Below are positions 9,742-19,905 of a stretch of DNA of 64,000 bases, in pieces. This stretch comes from Ramazzottius varieornatus (taxonomy: Eukaryota; Tardigrada; Eutardigrada; Parachela; Ramazzottiidae): contig BDGG01000002.1 of assembly GCA_001949185.1 (NCBI GenBank), forward strand, positions 2,308,467 to 2,372,466, in the 5' to 3' direction. Both the position numbers and the translations under genes were made by a program. Under the pieces are notes generated by a model. It was not told the origin of the DNA. It made no database searches and saw only the letters and a program-made list of their open reading frames with translations. Positions within the stretch are counted from its first letter, which is position 1. Each line of letters starts with the position of its first letter.

Positions 9742-11632
9742 ATGGATAACTACCGCTGGGTTTATCTTCTCTTTAGTTGCCTGACGCTGTTCTTTGCACA
9801 ATGGGGATTCGACGAGATGGGCATACTGGCGTCCCGGATGTCTGGGCTCTCACCGGAATGCATATGGAACAACGGCACGGATGCAACGTGTCTCACTATG
9901 ACCGCATCCGAATTTAACGGTCTCTTCGTGGCCCACTTCTGGTCTGGAACCATCTCCGCAATCGGGACCGGCTACATCACAGGGCGGTTCGGTATATGGA
10001 TCGGCAGCCTATGCGTGGCGCTAGCGCAGTTGCTCGGAATGTAGGTGCAACACGGCTAATCAAACTAAAGCGAAGACAGCGGTTCAGGTGTAGGTCTGCA
10101 TTTGGGAGCTTTGCGAGAAAACTCGACCAGATCATTTACCCACGTGGCGCATGCTTTAGATGATATTGGATGGAAGCATGCGCCACTTGGAACGATCTGG
10201 TGGAGTTTGTTTACCGAGCTCCCATTCATGCTCACTCTATATTTACAGGTTGATCTTTACCGTAGGACCTTACGGTCCAACAACAAACGTGGCTTACGCC
10301 GTAATGTTGATCGGTCGAATAATTTTCGGCTGCGGTTTCTGGGGCAGCAGCGTTGTATCTCAACAAGTGATGTCCCATTGGTTTTTCGGTCGGGAACTAG
10401 CTATGGCGTTTTCTTTGTATACCAACTCCATCCGCATTGCCAGCATTATCAGCTTCGCCTCATTGGGAACAGTAGCTCAGAAATACGGCATGCAGAATAC
10501 CATGTGGATTGTTTTCGGACTGGCCGTACTAGGACCCTCGTCATCCGTTCTGGGCGGATGGGTCTACAAGCGCTTCGCCGCAATATCCATGGCTGAAGAG
10601 AGATGGCTCGCCAGCAGTGCGCGAACGGGTATCAGTTTGAGCTTGATCAAGAAACTGTCCTGGCATTATTGGACTGTGGCGATTTTCTTCTTTGCCACTT
10701 ACGGCACCCTGGTGTCCATACTGGCTGATTTTGCCAAGTTTCTTACGGTACGCTTAATCTTTTCCTGACGACGTATTACCAGATTCTAACATCAAACATG
10801 TGCATGAGTTCGCTACAGGAAGCGCGCGGTCTTAACGAAGCAACTGCGGGAGTAACCACCGGAATAATATCGGACATTGGGATACTGTCCCCATTGCTGG
10901 GGATCGTCACCGACCGCTACGGCTAGTATCGTACTTGTCAGCTATACACGTACTGTAAGTACCCACGCCGGCGAGTTCTATAACCGAGTTTGTTATTACA
11001 GGCTGGAGAGACATTCAGATGATAGCCTCGAGTACTTTTATCCTCACTGGGCTCCTGGTAATAACAACGTCGACGAGTGCCCTTTCCATGCCGGTCATTT
11101 TTTGCGTGCTAGTCGGAGCAGGGTACGTTCTTTTCACCTCTTCAGTGTGGAGTAGCGTTGTGGCGGTGACCACCTCGACCACCGTGGGAGTCGCGATGAG
11201 TATTACCACAGCGATACAGTCCTTCAGTGGAGGAGCTTTTCTGTTGATGCTAGGGCTCCTTCTCGACCGTAAGCAAATGTCCATCAATGAGAGTAGAGAA
11301 GCTACCCGAGAGTGTATTCGAAGTGTTGTGTTTCAGGTAACAGCATGGAAGAAAGAGGGACCTGGATGAGCTTCTTTGTCGTGCTGGCTGTTACAGTTAG
11401 CGTTGCGCTCCTCAGTGCGCTGGCTGCCCTGTATCTTGATCGGAAAAACATCCTTCGGCCTTTGAGGAGCAAACATTCGACCTACGTGCCGGCAGCAGCT
11501 GCCGAGATGAACACAGCAGTAGACGAAGTGCAGCCGTTCGCCAAAGCGAATGGCTCTGCTCGAGGCGGCTACAGATACTCTGACTCGTTGAGTTCTGGCT
11601 CAGTAGGATCACCCACGTGCGTCAATTGTTGA
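9742..11632 (+). CDS. MFSD1-like major facilitator transporter 3
   Basis: Exons 9742-10040, 10249-10747, 10819-10921, 11002-11268 and 11337-11632 give 487 residues. The WFFGRELAMAFSLYTNSI block and the terminal LRPLRSKHST motif place it with its two neighbours. Two differences stand out. Its last coding block is split by an extra 68-bp intron (11269-11336) absent from the paralogues. The exon 3 donor is GCTAGT where the paralogues have GTGGGT or GTAAAC; reading through it gives an immediate TAG, so the gene is intact only if this GC-AG intron is used. The first lumenal loop keeps an NGTD sequon. Intron 1 holds a long hairpin repeat. The 3' end is polar and serine/glycine rich. Function is inferred as for the other copies. 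Confidence 0.84.
10103..10224. repeat. Palindromic hairpin repeat, copy 2 (intron)
   Basis: The central arms CACGTGGCGCATGCTT (10141-10156) and AAGCATGCGCCACTTG are nearly perfect complements around a 17-nt loop. Outer arms extend the palindrome: TCGACCAGATC pairs with GATCTGGTGGA, and TGGGAGCT pairs with AGCTCCCA. The whole repeat is about 122 bp and occupies over half of the 208-bp first intron of transporter 3. Confidence 0.85.
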
Positions 11633-11753
11633 AACCTCAAACGATCTCACGAAATGGATTTATCCATGCATTTTTTCGTTGTGAAAAGTTTGTATTCAGT
11701 GCATAGGGCAATCCTATCCATGTTCAAAAAACCCCGTTACCTATATGAAAACG

Positions 11754-11966
11754 TCAATAGTCCTTGTAGACCACGTAGATGTAATAGTCTACAGCCAATA
11801 AGTATAAAACACGTTGATCGGGACTAGCGTGATAAGAGTGCTTAACATCAATGATCTCAGTGTCAGGATGGATCTCCCGCCAGAACTGCTCATACTGTAC
11901 CTCCACCGCACTGTCGCCCATGGCCAGTTGCCGCCACCGAGCGTTCATAGTCTCTTTGCGACGGAT
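11754..11966 (-). CDS. Hypothetical terminal exon (uncertain)
   Basis: The minus-strand frame opens after a possible acceptor (CGCTAG) at 11967-11972 and runs 71 codons to a TGA at 11754-11756. The protein is tyrosine rich toward its end (AVDYYIYVVYKDY) and not obviously low complexity. A candidate donor lies upstream at 12130-12135, but the reading frame of that upstream exon could not be settled, and no family was recognised. It may be a small gene between transporter 3 and RNase T2, or chance open sequence. Confidence 0.2.
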   Translation of the reverse strand: MRRKETMNARWRQLAMGDSAVEVQYEQFWREIHPDTEIIDVKHSYHASPDQRVLYLLAVDYYIYVVYKDY

Positions 11967-12817
11967 CTAGCGCATCGATAACCAGGCCAGGCACACTAAT
12001 ACACTATACCCACATTCACATGAATAATAACATGATTCCTGTTGTAAGGTAACGGTAAACTGGGCATCTGCGAGATCAAAAAGCCACTAAATAATATAAA
12101 TTCTGGCTTAACCAGAACGGTTCACGGCCTCTTACCGCAAACGAGCTAGGGGCGTTTCTGCAGGGGTGTTGGCACGGTGAGAATTCCGGTAGGCGTACTA
12201 GTGTGGTGGAACAGATAGCCCTTCCATTTGAGGATGAAGCACGAGGATCCGGAGAGTGGCGCTGGCTCAAATACTGTCCACGTGTTACCCAAAGGGACTG
12301 GGCGTTCTAGTAAAAGATAGGTGAGGGGAACGATTCCTTGAACTTCCAGCGCATACGAAACCACGCTTCCGTATTAACTGTCTAACGTCTGTCTTACCGT
12401 GATTGTTCCGAGTCCGATGGCTAGAAATGTTTTAAGTCGATGAGAACCTCATCTTCAAAACCAATGAAGAGCTTGCCTTAAAGGAGCAACGAGCTTTACA
12501 GTACAGCTTTTACTCTTGAAATCGGCACAGGAAAAACCGGCAGGGATTAAGGCTCTCCTGTCTTCTCAAAATTCCAATTTGACAAGAATCGTTTACTCGT
12601 TGGAAAACGGCATAATGATAATGTAGAAATCCAGGATACCACGTAACATACAGTATGTTGCGCGGTGGCGTTGTGACTAGGTTATCCCCAAACAACCCGC
12701 GCTGCAAGAGTATTGAAAATATTTTTCGGTTGTCATCACTTACACAATGATGATCGATATCCACTCTCCGAGAACCCTCAGATTTCTGGACGGATCTGAG
12801 TCTGACGGATAGATTGT

Positions 12818-13564
12818 TTATGCAGGACAGTCTACCATGTCGAAACCAAGATCGAAACATACTCCAACTTCTTCAAGGTACTTTTTGGAAGTGAGCCTTT
12901 TCGCTAGTTTGAAACGAATTCGCAACTTCCCCTCCGAAAGTCTGTCGAAAACCTCCAGGGTTGAAGTTCCGACATCCTTCCGTGCACAACCTGGAATAAC
13001 TTCAGCTGCGTTCAACATCCCGCTGATATCAAAGCGGTCTTTCAACTGCAGAGCTGTACTTAGATACTCTCCGACGGTATCAAGCGGCGCAAAACTCAGA
13101 GCGCAGGTTCCATGTTTCATCCATTCGTACCGCCAGAAACCTTCTGGGGAGCTCCCATTAGAGACCAACATGTCGGGCCAGTGGAAAAGAAGTCTGGGGT
13201 ACAAAGCGGAGTTTCCTGTTACAAAAGAGTTGTTCCAGATTATCGAGGCTTCCGTTTGATTATTAAGGCAGTAATTTGGTCCATCTGTTCCATTCTTCGT
13301 TGGCCACAGACCATGTATAACCCATCGACCATCTGGGCATGAGGAGTTAGTATCGACACAAAGAATTTGATTAGCAGTCCCTTCTGTCTCGCTGAAATAA
13401 AACCCGCAACCGGCTTGTGACCAGCGTATCGACAGGACCAGGTAGTCCCACTGGTAGTTTGAAGTAGTAACCAACGACTGATTATGAGCATTAATTGATA
13501 CAGCAATCCCGGCGAAACCCACTGTAAGAGCTAGGAGAACGATAAGTTTGACTGAGAAAGTCAT
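12818..13564 (-). CDS. Ribonuclease T2 family, secreted
   Basis: A single uninterrupted exon encodes 248 residues, close to animal RNASET2 (about 256). Both catalytic signatures are present: WVIHGLWP (CAS I, histidine at residue 84) and EWMKHGTC (CAS II, around residues 147-154). The N-terminus MTFSVKLIVLLALTVGFAG is a clear signal peptide, and that methionine was chosen as start in preference to one 23 codons upstream, which would bury the signal. Several N-x-S/T sequons and paired cysteines fit a lysosomal or secreted acid endoribonuclease. The C-terminus GVCFDLGFDMVDCPA keeps the terminal cysteines typical of the family. No introns interrupt the coding part, unlike most neighbours. Known role of the family: RNA scavenging and turnover in acidic compartments. 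Confidence 0.92.
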   Translation of the reverse strand: MTFSVKLIVLLALTVGFAGIAVSINAHNQSLVTTSNYQWDYLVLSIRWSQAGCGFYFSETEGTANQILCVDTNSSCPDGRWVIHGLWPTKNGTDGPNYCLNNQTEASIIWNNSFVTGNSALYPRLLFHWPDMLVSNGSSPEGFWRYEWMKHGTCALSFAPLDTVGEYLSTALQLKDRFDISGMLNAAEVIPGCARKDVGTSTLEVFDRLSEGKLRIRFKLAKRLTSKKYLEEVGVCFDLGFDMVDCPA

Positions 13565-14879
13565 TTCGTACCTGTCTCCGATCGAGCCATGACACAGTTT
13601 CAGTGTGATCAAGTGGCGCAACATCAACAGCATGCCAACAGAACGTTCCCCTTATGGAAACCAATATGACAGACTGAAGAAATATGTAAGACTGATTCAC
13701 ACAGAAACGCTTACCCAGCAAAAGTTTTAGAGCAAAAGCTCGCATTGTCAAGTACTTCCAGAAGTGCGGACATCTTTCAGTAATATAGCGTAGTACAAGG
13801 AAACCATTTTTCATCGCTTTCTTCGGAAGGCTGCAAACACTAAGAGTTACCGCAGCTGAGGTTCCTGGATTATTTAACCGCTTGAATGGTCGCAATAACA
13901 ACTATATTCGAACTGGTTCTTGGCATCGTACCTCAGGGGTGAGGCGTACCAGGACAGGACCTCTCCACCACGTTTGCCAACACATTGGTGAGAGCGTCTG
14001 CCGAAGCGCTCCTTCGCCATCCAAGTACTACCTACGATACAAAAACAACAGATCAAGTTGTTGTGATATTTGCCACGGTTACACTGTCTTCAGTTTAATT
14101 ACTAACTTACCTGACCCAGCAGTAGTTAGTGATGGTGGAGTTCTTCGGATGATAGCGACACTTTGCGGTTGGGTGTTCAAGATCGAAGCTGAAAACCAGC
14201 GCAGATCCAGGACAACCCCATGGTACGATCGGATACAAGCAGTGAGATCGGGGTCCATCATCCAACCAACTGACCAGACTAGCTACAACCCGGGTTGAAA
14301 AATTTCGTGTTTAGTTGATTGCTCTCGTCAGCTCTGGCCACTGTCTTCCTTCTCCATCTCTCCTCGCTCGTTACTTTTCTAATACTCGCTCGCTATTCCC
14401 TAACATCTTTCATACGTTGTCAAACTTCGAAGAAGTCTGGGGAAACAGCCGATTGACAGGAACGCGGACTTTGCTGCACCGGATACTGCTCTCTCGTTAC
14501 GGCATTCTACATCTCTCGGATGTTGCTGGCTGCACCTGACAGTAAGCAAAGCTCGATTAACTTCTTGAACTTTCCACTCGGTGTTAACGCCAACTACGGA
14601 TACCCAGCAAGATTTCGTTGTCAAACTTCAGCCAAGATGACTTTGAGCATTTGGTTGCTCTTTGGTTTTCCAAGATTTGAGCACCTGTTTATTCAAACGA
14701 ACTGAAAGTACAGTCCGGTCGTTCGAGAAGTAGACATCGTTCCTCCATTTTTATTCTTCAGCAGTCAAATATTTACCGTACAGCTTGCCAGAAACAGAAG
14801 AGGGTGACGTCAAGAGTCCACTAACAATCATTACGAAAGAAAATCAACACTTCTTTTCCGCCATGTGAAAAGCGCCAGA
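13565..14879. other. Intergenic region, no recognisable gene
   Basis: The RNase T2 promoter side lies near 13600. A single half-repeat CAAGTGGCGCAACATC at 13611 matches the core arm of the hairpin family but no paired arm was found. The remaining open frames lack motifs. Confidence 0.4.
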
Positions 14880-15702
14880 TTATCGAAAGCAATTTCGTAT
14901 AGTCGAGCCGTCAACATCTGACCATCTCTTCATAATCCACTTGACCGAATGCAAGGCCGTAAGGGACTCCTTGTACTCCTTGAGGTTTTGAGAGTTCTTT
15001 CTGTTTGCTCGGCGATGCTCGGCCTTCGCAGCGCTTTCACGTGCCTCAAAGGCTTCGATTGTTCCTTGACCAAGCGGTTGAATTCTGCTAGTCTGTTTCG
15101 GAAGCAAGAAAACGAGCTTCACGTGGGATAGACTGTCGACCTTATAACCTGATGCGTTGTCCAGCCAAAGCAGAATCTTACGAATCTGATTTTTATTTTC
15201 TCATTGAGTTCTGTTAGCCAGAAAGCAAAGACAACCCCCGTTATCTAGGCCTTTTTGTTGCTCGCCCAGGTACAGCCCGCTTTTTTGAAGTCCAGTTTTG
15301 TCTTCGTAAAGGCATGCGGCTTCTTGGATCGGCCAATGATGAGAGGAGGGAGCTTTTCGCCAGACGCACTGCAGCAAAACATGACTAATATCCGCGAAAG
15401 GTAGAGTTCCAGAATCCTCCGCTTTTCACCCAATGTATGGTTATCGCGTGCTCTTCCTTCACCGACAACATCGAGTTCGATAGTAGGATAAGAAACAGGC
15501 CACTTCTGTGGTAAGCGAGTTCTGTTTTCTGGATACAGGGATCTGTCGGTTGCAAGGCTCCACCGGAAGTGCCTTTCGTTGTTCGCTGATTATACGCAAG
15601 ATATACCCCATTGAACCTCCGTCTGTCGAACGGATCCTCAATCTTAAACTGTCTGGCTGAATCTCCGATGCTCGTTTGATGAAGACGCGGTGCGATAAGC
15701 AA
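14880..15702 (-). pseudogene. Decayed pogo/Tigger-type DDE transposase
   Basis: Three frames on the minus strand together carry the order expected of a DDE superfamily pogo/Tigger transposase. First comes SASGEKLPPLIIGRSKKP (15245-15433 frame), then RKILLWLDNASGY with a catalytic-type aspartate (around 15140-15180), then VKLVFLLPKQTSRIQPLGQG (around 15060-15120). The helix-turn-helix and CENP-B-type N-terminus would lie above 15450 and is not convincingly preserved. Frame changes and stops between the blocks show it is inactive. A basic/acidic segment follows the QPLGQG motif as in intact members. No matching terminal repeats were identified. The element at 16123-17040 is separate and has no transposase similarity. 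Confidence 0.75.
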
Positions 15703-16122
15703 GAGAATGTTCGGAACTTTTTGCAGAGAAAAAGAGCGTGAGCAACAGGCTGCTTCTGTTGCGTGAATGAACTGACGAACAATAAATCAAAAGTACTTAT
15801 GGTGAGCACTCTTGTGTTTTCCGCAATTTTGCAATTTTGAAATCGAAAAATGGTGTCCACTTCTCGAGCGACCGGACCAAGTCGGTCGCATCAGTTATCA
15901 ATCCGGGAGGACCGGATCATTAGAAACCACCGAAGGTCAATCAAACAATTAATCGGACGATCAAAAATTCAAATGCACATACGATGCGCACGCATGTGCA
16001 ATGTAGTAGACTCATAGTACATATTGGTACTAGCACCCAGGATCCCCCAGTGCGGTGTACTCCGAATTTACGATTATTTTTTCTTGGGATTCGATCCTGG
16101 AGAAGAGTGAAAAACTGTATTA

Positions 16123-17040
16123 TCAGGTGCGGAAGTATGGCTTGTTCCTCGTTTTCCAACAGCAATTTGAAAAAAATCTTTCTCCCGTTCCAGCGAAGCT
16201 TTTCCTCCCAAATCTTTCCCGACAGAACGTACTAACATTGAACTTTTGGATCCGCTTGGCGGGTTCAACTTATTGATCGGTGTCAACTTTTAAAAAATCG
16301 TCCAATTCGTCACTTTTGAAAAAAAACCACCAATTTTGCGAAAACATTTTCTTTGAGCGCACAAGTCTTGTTCCAAGCATGCTGATGGTTCTGTTGAATG
16401 CTCCTGTGAATGCTGTCTCGAAATCAGTTTTGGATTTCGTCTGACAACGTGCGCTGCCAGAGATTTCCGGGTGGAAATTTAGACAAAGTATCAGAAATCT
16501 GACCTTACATTTTGCGGGCAGCAACAGTTTCCATCGTAAAGCAATCCCAGACAAAGATTGAATACACCCTGGTGCGTCTACCGGAAAACTTATTGAAATG
16601 TTTCGGGAAGTCCGTAAGACGGGTGAAATTTGATTCTCGGTACCTCAGTAAAGTTGCGCATTTTACCGCTCGCTTTTACAAGCGGTGAAACACGTTTTCC
16701 GTTTTTAAAATATCCTGAAGCCGCAATACGATAGTTTTCAAATGGCATCGTCGAGTCCTAACCTAGTTTCACACGGTGATATGATTCGCTACCATGTTGC
16801 TTTGCCCGCTTTTGAAAGAGAAGATTCGGAAAAAGGGTGGAAAAACTTCCCCGTCTGGGTTTGAATCAAGATTTTTGTACTAGTTGTCGACGTACGGGCT
16901 TGGGACCTGCCGCCTGAAAACAAGGAGTGTTGGTATACAACATGACTCATGCGGGAGAACTTAAACAACAACTAACGGATTTGTAAAAGATATTTGAATT
17001 CAGTCCTTCGAAAAGTAGCAGGCCATACTTCCGCACCTGA
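16123..17040. mobile_element. Non-autonomous TIR element C (918 bp)
   Basis: The ends TCAGGTGCGGAAGTATGGC and its exact reverse complement (GCCATACTTCCGCACCTGA) are inverted and flanked by TA on both sides, as expected for Tc1/mariner/pogo-type insertion. Similarity continues a few bases inward (CTTGTT versus CCTGCT). No transposase domain was found inside; the open frames there look like chance. A further single end is present at 52550-52574. The sequence flanking its right side (17043-17138) matches the right end of MITE family A, so this element probably inserted into an older MITE. Confidence 0.82.
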
Positions 17041-17042
17041 TA

Positions 17043-17138
17043 GTGTGAATCGAGCCCTTACGTATTTGCTTCCGTACCGCCGTAGCGAAGAGGCCTGTCC
17101 CATGATTTTTACTGTCCCATGATTTCCCATCGTACGTG
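17043..17138. mobile_element. MITE family A, right end (disrupted copy)
   Basis: GTGAATCGAGCC...ACCGCCGTAGCGAA...AGGCCTGTC...CCATCGTACGTG follows the same order as the right part of the copy at 3681-3865. It also has the doubled CCCATGATTT unit, analogous to the doubled units of the copy at 5329-5526. The left half is probably the stretch before 16122, where GATTCGATCCTGGAGAAGAG resembles the family interior, but it is diverged. Confidence 0.6.
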
Positions 17139-17345
17139 CACACTGTCCATCGTGGTGCTGCGTCCATCACTACGTTTATCTCTCGGCGACGCTTTACGCT
17201 CTCAGGTTTCGCTCTAATACACTTGGTAATTATTCTGTATCAGCTGCGTACAGCAAAAATATTCATCACCAGTAGGACCTGGCATTTCTAGTATAAACAG
17301 AAATGTGGGTTCGGATTAGCTTCAAAGAAGAGCGAAATGATCCAC

Positions 17346-19159
17346 TCAGTAGTATTCCGAAGCTCCTTGCGGGGGTACCTGGACTTGCACCGTCTCGGTC
17401 ACTTGTACTTCGCGCTGGACTTCCATGGGTGTATCCACGACCTCCATCTCGCTCTGTAAGCGGGCCTCGCTCGATTGTCTGTAAGCATCCACTTGATCGG
17501 GTTGTTCACCTGGCTCTATTGCACTCGGTGGTTCAGGTCGCAAGAACACCTTGATGAAGCCATCCTCATGTGCGGCCAGCTTCTTGTAGGCTTCTGGGGC
17601 TTCCGCCAGCGACATGTAGTGCGAAATGACGTAGCGCGGGTCGAAGGTACCGTCGACCACTTTGGACAAACAGTAATGCCACAATTTCTGCGTGGGTGAC
17701 AGTCCGATGGTCATGTTGATGTGACGTCGTTCGAACTCCAGAATGGGGAACCCGTTGATAGTGCCGTCGTACCCAGCGATCAGCGTCAGATTACCGAATT
17801 TACGGAGTGACATGACACATTCGGTGATGACTTCGGGAGCCGAGGCTTCCAGCCCAAGAGCACGTTGTAGCTTATGGGAAGTTGACTTTGGCGCACCGGG
17901 ATTGGCGGCATCGATGGCAACGTCCAGACCACGCTGTTCCAGTTCGGCTATGCGTTCGGTCACGTTATCGGTGTTGTAGTTGATGGCATCGATACCTAAA
18001 CCACGGGTAATCAGTCAATGGTCGGACGATGCGCGGAATGTGGATAAAAACGATTTTCTCACGATCACACCGTATATCAGGTCGCAACAAATAACTGGAA
18101 GCTGGGCGAATAAAACGTGCCAAGACGATTATTTTGGTCCCGCAACCGTCCAACCAGTAACAACAAGAACGTGAGTCACTTGCGCCAACATGAATTCACC
18201 TAGATAGTTTTCCCAAGTGGCGCACGTTCTCGGTGATTACCTGTCAGGGTGTGCGCTACTTAAAATAATAACTTTGTATGGGTCCAGAAAATGCCGGTTT
18301 CCTACGATCCGTCAAAGTTTTTGGTGAACTTACCCAGTCTGTTGCGTGCGATGTCCAGTCGGTCCTCCGTGCCCGAAATCCCAATGATTCTCTTGGCTCC
18401 CAGCACCTGGCACCACCTGGCAGCGCACAGTCCAACCGGTCCCATACCCCAAATTCCCACGACGTCGCCTTCTCGCACGTTTCGGCAAGCATGGTAGGCC
18501 GTGGGAATGACATTCGACAACAGCAGCGCCTTCTCATCCATGACGTCGTCCGGAATGGGCAAGCAGTTGACATCCGCAAATGGCACTCGCACGTACTCGG
18601 CTTGTCCTCCTTGGTAGCGACCAAAGCGAGGACCCAGACCAAAAGCTCCACACGTCTGAGCATCGATGACTTGTCCAGGAGTCAGTCTCGGGTTGGTTTT
18701 ACTACATGCCGAGAAAAGCTTGCTCTTGCAGTAGTCGCACTCTCCGCAGGAAATGTTCAGCGAGACCACCACCCGAGAACCGACGGGCAGAAGGACGTCG
18801 ATGCCAACTTCTTCAACGATGCCCATGAATTCGTGACCGAGGATATCGCCGTTAACCAGGCCCAAAAGCTGGCTATTGTTGTAGGCAGCAACGTCGATAC
18901 CGTCGATGGAGGTGGCCGTTACGCGAATCAGGGCGTCCTTGCCGTGGATAGTGTCCACCATAATAGGTTTAGGGACTTTCTCGTAACGGACATCGCCTTT
19001 GCCGTGGTACACAACTGCGTTCATTTTGCGGGCGAGATTAGCTTCGCTCTCTTGGATTGTGGATTCCGAGGTGTTCTCCTGCATGGTGGCATCTTCGTTT
19101 GTAGTACCCGAGCCGTGGCCAAAAAGCTTGCCAGCAATGTTTGCAGCGGCGTTCATCAT
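17346..19159 (-). CDS. FDH-like zinc-type alcohol dehydrogenase family protein
   Basis: Exons 19159-18334 and 17995-17346 join to 491 residues. The order is that of the glutathione-independent formaldehyde-dehydrogenase-like MDR branch: a GroES-like start (AVVYHGKGDVRYEKVP), GDILGHEFMGIVEEVG at 104-119, the structural zinc cysteines C138, C141, C144 and C152, and a Rossmann GMGPVG at 238-243. The catalytic zinc cysteine expected in the (I)CGSDLH motif is replaced: the sequence reads SIDGIDVAAY around residue 86, so the active-site metal ligand set is incomplete while GHE remains. A 45-residue N-terminal extension and an E/Q/V-rich tail of about 60 residues are unusual. The first methionine after a probable 5' splice acceptor was taken as start. 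NAD(P) binding is likely preserved; dehydrogenase activity is doubtful. Confidence 0.85.
18198..18288. repeat. Palindromic hairpin repeat, copy 3 (intron)
   Basis: CACCTAGATAGTTTTCCC followed by AAGTGGCGCACGTT pairs with GTGTGCGCTACTTAAAATAA and its flank. A further TGCGCC at 18181 precedes it, as in copies 5 and 6. It lies in the only intron (17996-18333, 338 bp) of the FDH-like gene. Confidence 0.7.
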
Positions 19160-19905
19160 TTTCCAAGCAAAGTTAGCGCAAACCTGGGACAGAAAAATTA
19201 ACGGCGGTAGCGAATATTCAGATGGAAAGTAAGGTAACTCGAAGTACTCTCGAACAGAAAAAAATGAAAGGCTTGTTGTCAATATCGTTATCAGATCATC
19301 ATGTTATACTCTGCTGTATTTCCATTGTGTGCGCATACGGAGAAAGTCGACTTTCAAAAACAAATGTCAGCTGGTGGAAAGCACCCATTCCTTCCGGCGC
19401 ATAGCGGCAAGTACCCATCGGTGGGAAAGAATGTGGCGCAAAACCGGTTCCGCCTGACGTAATCATAATAATATTGATCCAGTTTGCAACCGCCTGCGCA
19501 CAGTTGACCCACAGGCAGAGCCACCTGCAAAAAGCACGGACGAAGCCAAAGCTCTTCTTCTTCAGCAGTCCCTGTAGTCGATGAGAAACGTGCTTTATAA
19601 ACAGGACGCTGACAGGTACACTGTATCATGAGAGATTCTCGCAGCAGGCGGACAACAGAGTAAGCCTGTTGCGCAATGGTGAGTTAAGGCAGAAATCTTA
19701 ACTATTTTCAGACAACATGCTTATCACCAAACTGATAGAATTTTGTCCGGTTCAACTGAAGCTATCAAGTTCACAGCCCACTGCAAAGCCCAGCCTTACA
19801 TAAGTTTCGTTTCGGGGTAGCTTCTCCAGGTTCGTCAGAGGTGCAATTGACTGTTTTCAGCACAGGAACCCATCTTGGTGCTGTGGGATCAACCGCGAAC
19901 CCAGA

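Noticed and set aside
12146-12364. Minus-strand frame between transporter 3 and RNase T2
   Set aside because: It ends at a TAG before the only good donor, and no acceptable joining frame to 11754-11966 was found. Kept out of the gene list.
14880-17040. One single transposon comprising the Tigger-like relic and the 918-bp TIR element
   Set aside because: The transposase remnant lies outside the TIR pair and no shared ends were found, so they are separate elements.
18278-19201. 307-codon plus-strand open frame
   Set aside because: Antisense shadow of FDH-like exon 1, which has clear domain motifs on the minus strand.
19354-19629. 91-codon minus-strand frame with several cysteines, upstream of the FDH-like gene
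   Set aside because: No signal peptide, no splice support and no family resemblance. It overlaps the expected promoter region of two genes.
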